A model generated the notes under the pieces. That model saw nothing but the letters and a program-made list of their open reading frames with translations. It did no database searches and had not been told where the DNA came from. The translations under genes were made by a program, and so were the position numbers. DNA of 64,000 bases, from assembly GCF_009830945.1 (NCBI RefSeq), contig NZ_VWVV01000010.1:124001-188000 (forward strand), given 5' to 3'. Within the stretch, counting starts at the first letter, position 1; each line of letters starts with the position of its first letter. Source of the stretch: Nocardiopsis sp. FR4. Its GTDB lineage: Bacteria; Actinomycetota; Actinomycetes; Streptosporangiales; Streptosporangiaceae. Shown here one piece after another: positions 37,390-46,092 of this stretch.

Positions 37390-37875
37390 ATGGCTGATCT
37401 TGACGAACTTGATACGGCGATCCTGGCCGAACTCCAGTCAGACGCGCGGAAAACCAACCGGGATGTGGCCGCCGCGGTCGGCGCTTCGCCCACGACGACC
37501 CTCGATCGGACCCGTGCGCTGCGAGAAAGGGGTGTGATTCGGGGCTCACTGCTGGACGTGGACCTGGAGAGGATCGGCCGTCCGGTGCAGGCGCTCATCA
37601 CCGTGAGCGTGGTCAAGCCCTCGCGCCACAACATCGAGGCCTTCCGCGACTGGGTGAGCTCGCTGCCCGACACCTTGTCGGTGTTCGTGACCTCGGGCAG
37701 CGAGGACTTCCTCATCCACGTGGCGCTGCCCGACAACAACAGCCTGTACGCGTTCGTCATCGACAAGCTGACCGAGCGCCCCGAGGTCGCCGACGTGCGC
37801 GCGTCGATCGTCTACGAGCACCTGCGCAACCACCGCATCGCCCCGACCAACGCCCGCGCCCGACGCCGGGTCTGA
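37390..37875 (+). CDS. Lrp/AsnC family transcriptional regulator
   Basis: 161 residues: N-terminal HTH (LDTAILAELQSDARKTNRDV, VGASPTTTLDRTRAL) and a C-terminal RAM ligand domain (ITVSVVKPSRHNIEAFRDWV). Divergent from the CynX-type permease, the common layout for amino-acid-type exporters under Lrp control. Ligand unknown. Confidence 0.9.
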   Translation: MADLDELDTAILAELQSDARKTNRDVAAAVGASPTTTLDRTRALRERGVIRGSLLDVDLERIGRPVQALITVSVVKPSRHNIEAFRDWVSSLPDTLSVFVTSGSEDFLIHVALPDNNSLYAFVIDKLTERPEVADVRASIVYEHLRNHRIAPTNARARRRV

Positions 37876-38005
37876 AGCCCGCACGCCGCCGAACCCGTGA
37901 CCCGCGCCGCACCGACACGTAGGGTGTCCGCTGTGACGCGGATCTCCCCCGTGGACGAGCCCGCCGCCGCCCCTGTCCCGCAGACGCAGAAAGGCACCAC
38001 GGCAC

Positions 38006-39577
38006 ATGGAACTCGCCCTGACCCCCCTGGAGTTCGCCCGCCGCACGCGTAGGCTGCACCCCGCGCGCGAGGCGGTCGTCGACCGGGACCTGCGGCTGAC
38101 CTACGAGGAGTTCTTCGACCGCTGCGACCGCTGGTCGTCGGTCCTGCAGGGCATGGGGGTGGCCAAGGGCGACCGCGTCGCCTACATCGCGCCCAACACC
38201 CACGCCCAGCTGGAGTCCTTCTACGCGGTACCGCAGCTGGGCGCGGTGCTGGTTCCGGTCAACTTCCGGCTCTCGGCGGACGACTTCGCCTACATCGTCA
38301 ACCACTCCGGAGCCCGGGTGCTGTGCGTGCACGCCGACCAGCTCGACGCCGTGGACGGGGTCCGCGACCGGATGCCGGGCGTGGAGCGCTTCGTCGCCCT
38401 GGAGGGCGCGCGGCCCGGATGGGAGGACTACGAGGAGCTCGTGGCCGGGGCCGAACCGGAGTTCACCCGCCCCGAGATCGCCGAGGGGGACCTCCTCAGC
38501 CTCAACTACACCAGCGGCACCACGGCCCGACCCAAGGGGGTGATGATCACCCACCGCAACGCCTACATGAACTCCGTGGGTACCCTGCTCCACCTGCGGA
38601 TCGACGTCGGCGAGCGGTACCTGTGGACGCTGCCGATGTTCCACGCCAACGGGTGGACCTACACCTGGACGGTCACGGCCGCCGGGGCCACCCACGTGTG
38701 CCTGCCCGCGATGACCCCGGCCAACGTGTACGAGCTGATCCGCGCCGAGGACGTCCGCTGGCTGTGCGCGGCACCGACCGTGCTGATCATGCTGGCCAAC
38801 GCACCCGAGGAGGTCCGCGGCGAGGTGCCGCCCGGCGTACACGTGGTCACCGCCGGGGCCTCACCCGCCGCCGCCACGATCGAACGCCTGGAGGACGGTT
38901 TCGGCTGGACCGTCACCCATGTCTACGGCCTGACCGAGACCGCGCCGTTCATCACCGTGTGCGAACCGCGCGCGGAGCACGCCGCCCTGTCCCCGCGCGA
39001 GCGCGCCGCCGTCAAGGCCCGCCAGGGGGTCGAGCTGATCACCTCCGGCGAACTGCGCGTGGTGGACGCCGACGGCGCGGAGGTGCCCTGGGACGGCACG
39101 ACCGTCGGCGAGATCACCGTGCGCGGCAACGTGGTGATGAAGGGCTACTACAACGACCCCGAGGCCACCGAGCGGGCCATGGGCGACGGCTGGTTCCACA
39201 CGGGCGACGCCGCGGTGGTCCACCCCGACGGGTACGTGGAGATCCAGGACCGGATCAAGGACGTCATCATCTCCGGCGGCGAGAACATCTCCTCCGTCGA
39301 GGTGGAGGGGGTCCTGCTGCGGCACCCGGCGGTGCTGGAGGCGGCCGTGGTCGGCGTACCGCACGAGCGCTGGGGCGAGACGCCCCGGGCCTCCGTGGTC
39401 CTGCGCGACGGCGCCTCGGTCACCGAGGCGGAGGTCATCGCCTTCGCGCGGGAGAACCTGGCCCACTTCAAGGCGCCCACGAGCGTGGAGTTCGTGGACC
39501 GGCTCCCCAAGACGGCCACCGGCAAGATCCAGAAGTTCGTGCTGCGCGGCGGCGCCTCCGCCGTCTCCCGGCAGTAG
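38006..39577 (+). CDS. Acyl-CoA synthetase (AMP-binding, fatty-acid--CoA ligase type)
   Basis: 523 residues of the ANL family: P-loop LNYTSGTTARPKGVMITHRN (~170-189), A5 YGLTETAP, A7 GWFHTGDAAVVHPDGYVEI, A8 RIKDVIISGGENIS and the A10 lysine in KTATGKIQKFVLR. Activates a carboxylic acid, probably medium- or long-chain fatty acid, as acyl-AMP then acyl-CoA. AAAGGC-type ribosome binding site upstream of ATG 38006. Stands alone. Confidence 0.9.
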   Translation: MELALTPLEFARRTRRLHPAREAVVDRDLRLTYEEFFDRCDRWSSVLQGMGVAKGDRVAYIAPNTHAQLESFYAVPQLGAVLVPVNFRLSADDFAYIVNHSGARVLCVHADQLDAVDGVRDRMPGVERFVALEGARPGWEDYEELVAGAEPEFTRPEIAEGDLLSLNYTSGTTARPKGVMITHRNAYMNSVGTLLHLRIDVGERYLWTLPMFHANGWTYTWTVTAAGATHVCLPAMTPANVYELIRAEDVRWLCAAPTVLIMLANAPEEVRGEVPPGVHVVTAGASPAAATIERLEDGFGWTVTHVYGLTETAPFITVCEPRAEHAALSPRERAAVKARQGVELITSGELRVVDADGAEVPWDGTTVGEITVRGNVVMKGYYNDPEATERAMGDGWFHTGDAAVVHPDGYVEIQDRIKDVIISGGENISSVEVEGVLLRHPAVLEAAVVGVPHERWGETPRASVVLRDGASVTEAEVIAFARENLAHFKAPTSVEFVDRLPKTATGKIQKFVLRGGASAVSRQ

Positions 39578-39611
39578 ACGGCCCCTGCCGGCGCGATCGC
39601 GCGGGCCCGTG

Positions 39612-40406
39612 TCAGTCCGGAGAGGGCTGGAGCAGCACGAACCCCGCCTGGAAGGGGTCCGAGCACACGGCGAGGCGGCCGACGCCCGGCGTGTGCTCGG
39701 GGCCCATGTACACCTCGCCCCCCGCGGTCCGCACCCGTTCGGCCGCGAGGTCGCAGTCGACGACCGCGAACACCGGGTGCCACTCCGCGGAACCGCCGTT
39801 GTCGGACAGGTGTGCGGGGTCGACCGCCATGAGGCCGCCGTGCGCGCGCTCCCGCCCCGCGCCGGGGGGCGTGAGGACCGTGTACGTCCCGGCCTCGCCC
39901 GGCAGTTCGAAGTCGCTGACGCCCCACTTGAACAGGCGCGTGTAGAACTCGCGCGAACCCTCGCCGTCGGGTGTCCACAGCTCGACCCAGCACAGGCTTC
40001 CCGGCCGGTCGGTGACCTCGATCCCGGGGACCCTCTCGGCCTGCCACAGGCCGAAGGAGGCGCCCTGAGGGTCGAAGAACTGGGCTGTGCGACCGAAGTT
40101 CCACACGTCGAACGGCTCCACCAGCAAAGTGCCGCCGAGGCGTTCCACGGTGATGATGGTGTCGTCCACGTCGGGGTCGGCGAAGTAGATCGTCCAGGTC
40201 GGGCGCTCACTCTCGGTCCAGCGGGGGTGGAGGCCGCCGACCACCGCCCCGTCCAGGCGCAGGAGCACATAGCCGCCGCTCTCGGGCGCGGGCGGAGCGG
40301 CCTCCCAGCCGAACACCTCGCGGTAGAAGGCGCCCGAGACGTCCACGTCGGGTGAGGACACCTCGATCCAGCACGGTGAGCCGGGCATGAAGTCGGTGGT
40401 GATCAT
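39612..40406 (-). CDS. Two-domain VOC family protein
   Basis: 264 residues with two tandem vicinal-oxygen-chelate modules: first CWIEVSSPDVDVSGAFYREVFGW ... FFDPQGASFGLWQ, second CWVELWTPDGEGSREFYTRLFKW ... VCSDPFQAGFVLLQ. Similar two-domain proteins are annotated as hydroxylases or glyoxalase-like in Streptomyces; activity unproven. GAGAGGGG is upstream of ATG 40406. Converges on the acyl-CoA synthetase gene with only 34 nt between. Confidence 0.85.
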   Translation of the reverse strand: MITTDFMPGSPCWIEVSSPDVDVSGAFYREVFGWEAAPPAPESGGYVLLRLDGAVVGGLHPRWTESERPTWTIYFADPDVDDTIITVERLGGTLLVEPFDVWNFGRTAQFFDPQGASFGLWQAERVPGIEVTDRPGSLCWVELWTPDGEGSREFYTRLFKWGVSDFELPGEAGTYTVLTPPGAGRERAHGGLMAVDPAHLSDNGGSAEWHPVFAVVDCDLAAERVRTAGGEVYMGPEHTPGVGRLAVCSDPFQAGFVLLQPSPD

Positions 40407-40756
40407 CGCCGCCCCTCTCGGTAGTGCGCACACCTCACCCGACTCCTTCCCCGGTCGGCGGCCTCCCGGGATTCGGGGCGGCAAAGTCTCGCTCAACTCG
40501 GCGTTGCCCGGTGGCACCCGGACAGCTCCGCGGACGGGCGCAGGTGGACCAGGCCGGCCACCGCGTCGGCGTGCCCGGCGCGGCCGGAGGAGCAGGCGTT
40601 CGGTCCGGATCCGCTTGCGCCGTTCACCCGTACGGCCGAGCACGGCACGGCCATCGGTGGATCCACGCGTTCCCGTCCGCCCGCGCCAGGACTCCTTGTC
40701 GGCCCCCCGCGCCCGCCCTAGCATTCCGGCAACACCGAGCTACCCAGAGGTACTCC
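40407..40756. other. Intergenic region with a possible GNAT remnant
   Basis: No intact gene. On the minus strand near 40620-40555 the frame reads KRIRTERLLLRPRRA, which looks like the N-terminus of a GNAT acetyltransferase, then decays. The right end carries AGAGG for the next gene. Confidence 0.25.
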
Positions 40757-42148
40757 ATGCGGACGAGCACCCCCCTGCGCCTGGGCGCGGTCGCCACCGG
40801 ACTGGCCGTTCTCCCCGGCCTGCTCGGCACGGTACCGGCCCTCGCCGAACCCGCCGACGTCCCCGCCGCCACCGTGTCCGGGCCCGTCCCCGTCACCGAC
40901 GACTCCTACCCCTTCATGTCCGCCGACGGCCCCGAGGCCCCCCCGATCGAGGCGGGCGTGCCCATCGAGGTCGACCTCGGCGCGCACGGCTACGTCGAGG
41001 AGGAGTTCCTCCTGGAGGGCACCGCCGAGCACCGCGACCCCGCCACCGGCGAGGTCACCGGCTCCTCCCCCTACACCACCCGGATGGTGGTGCGGAGGCC
41101 CGCCCGCACCCGCGACTTCAGCGGCACGGCCTTCCTGGAGTGGAACAACGTCAGCTTCGGCCAGGACATCGAGATCGACTGGTTCCTGTCCCACGACTAC
41201 CTCATGCGCGAGGGCCACGTCTGGGTCGGCCTCTCCGCCCAGCGGGTCGGGGTCGACGCGCTGCGCGCCTGGGACCCCGAGCGCTACGGCGGGCTGACCG
41301 TCGGCGGCCGCGAGCTGGCCGACGCCCCGGCGTTCGACATCTACTCCCAGACCGCCCGCGCCCTGCGCTCGCCCGAGGGCGTCGACCCGCTGCCCGGCCT
41401 CGACGTCGACACGGTCATCGCCACCGGCCACTCCCAGTCGGCCCGGTACCTGTCCGCCTACCACAACACCGTCCACCCCCACCACGGGGTCGTCGACGGC
41501 TTCGTGATCCACGGCGCCCCCACCGCGCTGGAGGAGGGCACCACGCCCGTCATGCGGGTCCTGGCGGAGACCGACGTGCGCCTGCGCTCCCAGAGCCAGG
41601 AGCCGGACTCGGCGTACTTCCGCCGCTGGGAGGTGGCCGGGACCGCGCACGTCGGCTACACCGAGTACCTCACCTTCGCCCCGCTCATCGCCCGGGAGAA
41701 CCCGGGCACCCGGCCGCAGCGGTGCGACCGGCCGCCGTTCAGCCGCATCCCGTTCCACCACGTCCTGAACGCGGCCTACGAGCACATGGTGGACTGGGTC
41801 GAGGACGGCACCGCGCCGCCGCGGGCGCCGCGGCTGGCGTGGGAGGACGCCGCGACGGCGCGCCGCGACGAGCACGGCAACCGACTGGGCGGGATCCGCC
41901 TGCCCGAGCACGAGGTCGCCACGGCGCTCAACCACGGCGACAACACCGGCGACCCGTTCTGCGTCCTCCAGGGCACCCACGTCCCCTTCGACGAGGAGAC
42001 CCTCCAGGAGCTGTACCCGCGGCGCGGCGGGTACGTCTGGCAGGTGAACCGGGCCGTCAACCGGGCCCGGCACGACGGCTACCTCCTGGCCGAGGACGCC
42101 CGGGACTCGCGCAAGGACGCCCTGCGCACGTCCTACCCCTGGTGGTAG
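40757..42148 (+). CDS. Secreted alpha/beta-hydrolase-domain protein
   Basis: 463 residues. Sec signal peptide (LGAVATGLAVLPGLLGTVPALAE split by the cleavage site near residue 30). The nucleophile elbow is GHSQS in VIATGHSQSARYLSAYH (~215-230), followed later by the His region ALNHGDNTGDPFCVLQG. The layout fits the 'alpha/beta hydrolase domain' family of unknown esterase-like enzymes. AGAGG precedes ATG 40757. Extracytoplasmic; substrate unknown. Confidence 0.8.
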   Translation: MRTSTPLRLGAVATGLAVLPGLLGTVPALAEPADVPAATVSGPVPVTDDSYPFMSADGPEAPPIEAGVPIEVDLGAHGYVEEEFLLEGTAEHRDPATGEVTGSSPYTTRMVVRRPARTRDFSGTAFLEWNNVSFGQDIEIDWFLSHDYLMREGHVWVGLSAQRVGVDALRAWDPERYGGLTVGGRELADAPAFDIYSQTARALRSPEGVDPLPGLDVDTVIATGHSQSARYLSAYHNTVHPHHGVVDGFVIHGAPTALEEGTTPVMRVLAETDVRLRSQSQEPDSAYFRRWEVAGTAHVGYTEYLTFAPLIARENPGTRPQRCDRPPFSRIPFHHVLNAAYEHMVDWVEDGTAPPRAPRLAWEDAATARRDEHGNRLGGIRLPEHEVATALNHGDNTGDPFCVLQGTHVPFDEETLQELYPRRGGYVWQVNRAVNRARHDGYLLAEDARDSRKDALRTSYPWW

Positions 42149-42360
42149 ACCGTGGTGTGGGGCCCGGGAGGGGCCGGGCCCCCACCGCGACCAGGTGCGC
42201 GTCGTCAGTACCGATCGCGTCCGGATAGGCGGCGCCGCGGCCCTGGGCATCGCCGCCCTGCTCCTGCCGCCGCTGCGCGCCGTGACCGAGCGCCGGACTG
42301 CACCCGGCCGATGCTCTGCCGCACCAACGCGCCTCCCGCCGGGCCCGACCGCTTCCTGAT
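42149..42360. other. Short region with a possible decayed coding remnant
   Basis: A plus-strand frame from ~42196 reads VRIGGAAALGIAALLLPPLR, a hydrophobic segment, then becomes non-coding in character. Perhaps the end of a lost membrane-protein gene. Not assigned. Confidence 0.25.
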
Positions 42361-42420
42361 CAGCGCTTGAAGTGCACGAAGAGGCGGCCAGGATACTTGC
42401 CCGAGTTCACTTCCGAGCCG
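42361..42420. repeat. ~60-bp direct repeat, copy 1
   Basis: Begins CAGCGCTTGAAGTGCACGAA. The first 40 bp match copy 2 (42923) at 34/40 and copy 3 (43477) at 33/40. On the minus strand it reads KYPGRLFVHFKR-stop. See copies 2 and 3; the three starts are 562 and 554 bp apart. Confidence 0.7.
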
Positions 42421-42476
42421 CGCGCATCCGCGGAAATCGACTCGCCCTCCCGGGCCGCGTACGCGAGTATCGCGGC

Positions 42477-42908
42477 ATGGACACGTGTGCACAGTGCGGA
42501 GCGGTGAGCGAAACTCCCTGCGAGGAGTTGTTCCAGCAACTGTTGGCGCTGGACCACTCCCGCCAGGAGCCGTGGGGGCCACTGCACGGCGTCGCCGTCG
42601 CGTGCTACCGCCTCCAGCACCCGGCATCCCTCACCGAGGGCTCGCACGTCTTTCCGCTGGAGCTGCTGCGGGCCTACGTCGAGGGCGGGCCCGAAGCGGC
42701 GCGCAGGATGACCGAACACGCCCGCCGCGCCAACTCCCACAGGGCCCGCCGACCGGAACACACGGTCACCGCTCCCCGCTCGGAGGCACCCACCGGGTTC
42801 GCGTTCACCATCGCCGAGGTCGCCGTGGACGGCGGCTTCCCCGCTGACGGCTACCCCGGGCGTGTCCGCTCCTGGGCGGAGGCGACCCTGGCCGGATGGC
42901 GGGGCTGA
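42477..42908 (+). CDS. DUF5946 family protein
   Basis: 143 residues. N-terminal CAQCGAVSETPCEELFQQLL and the family core VAVACYRLQHPASLTE match DUF5946, small actinobacterial proteins with conserved cysteines that may bind a metal. Function unknown. It fills the space between repeat copies 1 and 2 and ends 14 bp before copy 2, so it looks like a one-gene cassette. Confidence 0.75.
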   Translation: MDTCAQCGAVSETPCEELFQQLLALDHSRQEPWGPLHGVAVACYRLQHPASLTEGSHVFPLELLRAYVEGGPEAARRMTEHARRANSHRARRPEHTVTAPRSEAPTGFAFTIAEVAVDGGFPADGYPGRVRSWAEATLAGWRG

Positions 42909-42922
42909 CCGATCCGCCGGCT

Positions 42923-42982
42923 CAGTGCCTGAAGTGGATGAACAGGCGGCCAGGATACTTACGAAGCCGCACTTCGCAACCT
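42923..42982. repeat. ~60-bp direct repeat, copy 2
   Basis: Begins CAGTGCCTGAAGTGGATGAA; minus-strand reading KYPGRLFIHFRH-stop. Differences from copies 1 and 3 fall largely at synonymous positions, suggesting that the repeat derives from the coding 3' end of a duplicated gene. Confidence 0.7.
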
Positions 42983-42991
42983 CGGAGGCGC

Positions 42992-43440
42992 TCAGGCCTG
43001 GCCGGGGAGGGTGACATGGACGCGGTGCGGACCGTTGTAGTGGTGACCCTCGCCTACGGGAAGGCAGCCCAGTCGGGCGGCCAGGCGCAGGCTGGGCGCG
43101 TTGTCGATGTGGATGAGCGCCCAGACCGAGTGCAGGCGAGAGGGTCAAGGCCGTGGCGGACAGCCAGGTACCAGCCGATCTCCGGCAGCCCGCCGGGCAG
43201 TCCCCCCGAGGGGCGCAGATGGGCGAGGCCGACCAGAGCGCCGTCGAGCAGCACGGCCCCGTGCCCCGGTTCCGGCGGCCCGTCGTAGGCCAGCCGGTTG
43301 TCGACCATCCGTCGGGCCAGGGCCGGGTCGGAGAGATCCGCCCCCAACAGGGAGCTCATGGCCGGGTCGGCGAACAGGTCCACCGCGTCATCGGCGTGCC
43401 GTTCCGCAAGGGGTTCCAGGACCAGCCGGTCGCTGGACAA
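42992..43440 (-). pseudogene. GNAT acetyltransferase remnant
   Basis: Reads SSDRLVLEPLAERHADDAVD ... PEIGWYLAVRHGL, then an internal deletion and frame change removes the acetyl-CoA loop. The C-terminus (LHSVWALIHIDNAPSLRLAA, HHYNGPHRVHVTLPGQA) continues in another frame to TGA at 42994. Bounded by repeat copies 2 and 3. Confidence 0.75.
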
Positions 43441-43453
43441 GCACTTCTGCCGC

Positions 43454-43735
43454 TCACCCGTCGGACCGCCGGGAGTCAGTGTTTGAAATGCACGTATAGA
43501 CGGCCAAGATACTTGCAACGACCGCACTTCGGTGCTTCACGGCCATCCGGGCGGCAAGGGCGCCGGGCAGCGCGCGACGGGAGTTGACCCCGAACTTCGT
43601 GTACACCTTCCGCAGGTGCCACTCGACGGTGTGCGGGCTGGTGAAGAGCTCCGTGCCGGTCTTCGCCTTCGTCATGCCGGCGGCGGCGAGCACGGCGACC
43701 TGGGGCTCCTGGGGGGGTGAGTGCGCTCGTCGTCG
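43454..43735 (-). pseudogene. LuxR-type HTH C-terminal fragment
   Basis: Reads PQEPQVAVLAAAGMTKAKTG then SPHTVEWHLRKVYTKFGVNS, the helix-turn-helix end of a LuxR-family regulator. The N-terminal part is missing; the sequence joins the DUF427 remnant directly. The 3' end overlaps repeat copy 3. Confidence 0.7.
43477..43538. repeat. ~60-bp direct repeat, copy 3
   Basis: Begins CAGTGTTTGAAATGCACGTA; minus-strand reading KYLGRLYVHFKH-stop. One base longer than copies 1 and 2 near its far end, which also contains GCAC-CGAA-GTGC (43524-43535 on the minus strand). Confidence 0.65.
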
Positions 43736-43739
43736 CCGT

Positions 43740-44354
43740 CGGAGGACCAGTAGCTGCTCGTCGTCCCCTTGTAGGGGCATCGGGTCACCGTGTCCGAGTG
43801 CCGCAGCCGCGTCCCGTCGATGTTCGCGCGATCGAGGTAGTAACGGGTCGGCAGGCCGGTCTCGAACAACGTCACGCAGTCGGCCGTTTCCGCCAGCACG
43901 GCGCCGTCCAGCTCCACTCGGACCGAGCTGCTGGAACGCAGAGCGTCCACGCGGGAGTACGGGCTGCGCGGATGAAGAAGATCGGCTCGTCCTCCTCGAA
44001 CCAGGAGTCCAGCGCCCCCACTCGAAACGCACGGTGTCGCGCAGGGCTCGCGGGGCGCCTTCCCCAGATCCACGCCTCCCCCGTGCGGACTTCCGGACCG
44101 ACGTGCAGGGGGTGACGGTGTGCGGGTCCGGCGCCGAGCTGCTCGGTGTGCTCGTCGTCGTGGAGCACACCCTCCACCAGGTCCTCGATCGGGATGCTGA
44201 ACTGCGGATGTGCCCGCCATTCCCAGACGTACAGCGCGTGGCGGGTGTCGAAGGCGACCCGGCTGCCGATCATTCCGCGGATCCGGCGGGGAACGGGTTC
44301 GACGTGGCCGATCGGGACGGTGAGACTCGGGTGCAGGGCACCTTTGGATGCCAT
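43740..44354 (-). pseudogene. DUF427 family protein, frameshifted and truncated
   Basis: From ATG 44354 the frame gives IGSRVAFDTRHALYVWEWRA, the DUF427 fold start, then crosses two frame changes near 44050-43960 (one at a G-run) with family pieces in other frames (ALDSWFEEDEPIFF; VDALRSSSSVRVELDGAVLA). It ends TLFETGLPTRYYLDRANI...CPYKGTTSSYWS and runs into the LuxR fragment. Broken gene. Confidence 0.75.
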
Positions 44355-44533
44355 GGTGTTTACCTTGTGTTCGGAGGTGCGGCACTCGCCGCACCCGGTG
44401 TCCGTGGGCGCGGAAGGAAGGCGCCGGCTCGGGCCGACGGGCCCTGATCTACTCCTTCGATGGCATCGACACCCGACAGCGTCGCCGAAAGCGGGACACG
44501 GTGCGCAATCGCACGGTGTGGTGAGCGAGGTGT

Positions 44534-44560
44534 TGTCACAAAACGCGAGGGCTCGCGGTC
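44534..44560 (+). promoter_or_regulatory. ECF41-type promoter, CMD/AhpD-like gene
   Basis: TGTCACA (44534-44540), 16 nt, GGTC (44557-44560). 37 nt before the GTG start. Confidence 0.75.
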
Positions 44561-44597
44561 AATGGGCTGTCAGTGTTCCCACTTGAGGAGATACACC

Positions 44598-45068
44598 GTG
44601 GACGCTCGCGTCAACTACTTCGGCAACGCCCTCGCCGGAAAGGTCATGAAGCACCTCAACTCGGCCGGAGCGGCAGTGCATGCGGCCATCCCGGTCACCA
44701 CTCAGGAGCTGGTGAAGATCCGTGCCAGCCAGATCAACGGCTGCGGCTTCTGCACCGACATGCACACCAAGGACGCCGCCGCGGCGGGTGAGGACCAGCA
44801 GCGTCTGAACCTGGTGGCCGTGTGGCGCGAGGCCACGGTCTTCTCGGACGCCGAGCGCGCCGCGCTGGAGCTGACCGAGCAGGGCACGCGCATCGCGGAC
44901 GCCTCGGGCGGTGTGTCGGACGAGGCGTGGGCGAACGCCGCGAAGCACTACGACGAGGACCAGCTCGCCGCACTGATCTCGCTGATCGCCGTCATCAACG
45001 CCTACAACCGCATCAACGTCATCAACCAGCAGCCGGCCGGCGGCTACAAGCCCGGCATGTTCGGCTGA
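44598..45068 (+). CDS. Carboxymuconolactone decarboxylase family (AhpD-like) protein
   Basis: 156 residues. CMD domain with redox CxxC: QELVKIRASQINGCGFCTDMHTKDA split as CGFC followed by xxH (~50-57). Such AhpD-like proteins act as alkylhydroperoxidase-type thiol peroxidase partners. GAGGAG is 7 nt before GTG 44598. Preceded by an ECF41-type promoter. CMD proteins are the most common ECF41-linked genes, so this is the archetypal target here. Confidence 0.9.
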   Translation: MDARVNYFGNALAGKVMKHLNSAGAAVHAAIPVTTQELVKIRASQINGCGFCTDMHTKDAAAAGEDQQRLNLVAVWREATVFSDAERAALELTEQGTRIADASGGVSDEAWANAAKHYDEDQLAALISLIAVINAYNRINVINQQPAGGYKPGMFG

Positions 45069-45223
45069 GTCAGCCGCTCCGGCCCGGCCGGACACGAACC
45101 GTCCGTCGCCTGGTCACTCCGACCACCGACCAGGCGACGGGCCGAGCCCGCCCCAGCCGGTCGACGGATGCCAGCCCGGCGGGCCGTGCCATCCGCCGCG
45201 GGCCACGGATCCCAAGGACCCTC

Positions 45224-45421
45224 ATGTCAGAACGCCACGCACTCGCCTCCCCGCGAGGGGTCGGCACGGACGTCTTGGAAGTCGCCTGCTACGGGACGGG
45301 TTCAACGGTCGAGGACACCGTGCTGCCGCTACACGGTTTCCCCTACGGCATCCACGGCTGCCTGGGTGTGGAGCGCGCCTACCTCGCCGGGGACGACCGG
45401 GGCGGGCGCACGGGTGGCTGA
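45224..45421 (+). pseudogene. Alpha/beta hydrolase N-terminal remnant
   Basis: Reads VLEVACYGTGS...VLPLHGFPYGIHGCLGVERA, the first strand and oxyanion HGFP motif of an alpha/beta hydrolase, then ends at a stop with the catalytic part missing. A stray frame (PLASRFIRRQAVE-stop) follows. The 45069-45540 region otherwise has no intact gene. Confidence 0.5.
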
Positions 45422-45540
45422 TGGAGCCGCCGTTGGCGTCCCGCTTCATCCGCCGCCAAGCCGTCGAATGACACGACCGGAGCCTCGGCGGTCCGAGTCG
45501 GCGCGTCACAGCGCACCGGCCGCGGAAAAGGAACCAGACA

Positions 45541-45997
45541 TGTCGTACCCGTACCCGGAACAGAAGTACTGGGGAGAGGACGGTGAGGTCGGCGCCGTCT
45601 TCCGGCCGGTCACCACACCGCCGGACATCGGTGAGAGCGGTACCGGCAAGGACGCCCTCCACTATTTGGCGACCACCGGCACCACGCAGGGTGAGTTCGG
45701 TCTGTACCGGGTGGAGATGCGGCCCAGGGCGGGCGGCCCCAAGAGCCACTACCACAAGCGAATCTCGGAGTCGTTCTTCATCCTCGACGGCACGGTGCGG
45801 GTGGTCAACGGTGCGCAGTGGGTCGACGCCCGCAGGGGGACTTCCTGCACGTGCCCCAGGGCGGGCCGCACGCCTTCCGCAACGACTCCGACGCCCCGCG
45901 CGAGGAGTACTTCGAGCAGGTCTCCCAACTGGTGCGCACCTCCGAGGAGGAGCGTGCAGCGTTCTTCGACAGGCACGACTCGTACTTCGTGGAATAG
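45541..45997 (+). pseudogene. Cupin-domain protein, frameshifted
   Basis: MSYPYPEQKYWGEDGEVG ... SHYHKRISESFFILDGTVRV is the first half of a cupin. The frame breaks at the G-run near 45835-45839 (CAGGGGGAC); the rest continues in another frame: GDFLHVPQGGPHAFRNDSDA, REEYFEQVSQLVRTSEEERA, ending TAG 45997. One added G restores ~152 residues. A degenerate ECF41-like site (AATGACA-N16-GGTC, 45467-45493) lies upstream. Confidence 0.75.
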
Positions 45998-46017
45998 GAG
46001 CGGCAGCCACCAACGGA

Positions 46018-46073
46018 AGGGCCCCGTATCCCTGACATTCCGGCGACGACCGGTGTCACGGGTACGGGGCCCT
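46018..46073. terminator. Bidirectional terminator between convergent cupin genes
   Basis: AGGGCCCCGTA (46018-46028) and TACGGGGCCCT (46063-46073) form a perfect 11-bp stem. Confidence 0.65.
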
Positions 46074-46092
46074 GTGAGCGTCCGACCACGAG

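Noticed and set aside
42361-43538. Integron attC sites
   Set aside because: The repeats lack the RYYYAAC/GTTRRRY core sites and long imperfect palindrome of attC, and no integrase is nearby.
46018-46073. TGTCACG in the hairpin between cupins as an ECF41 site
   Set aside because: It lies in a terminator between convergent genes, and the -10 position reads AGCG.
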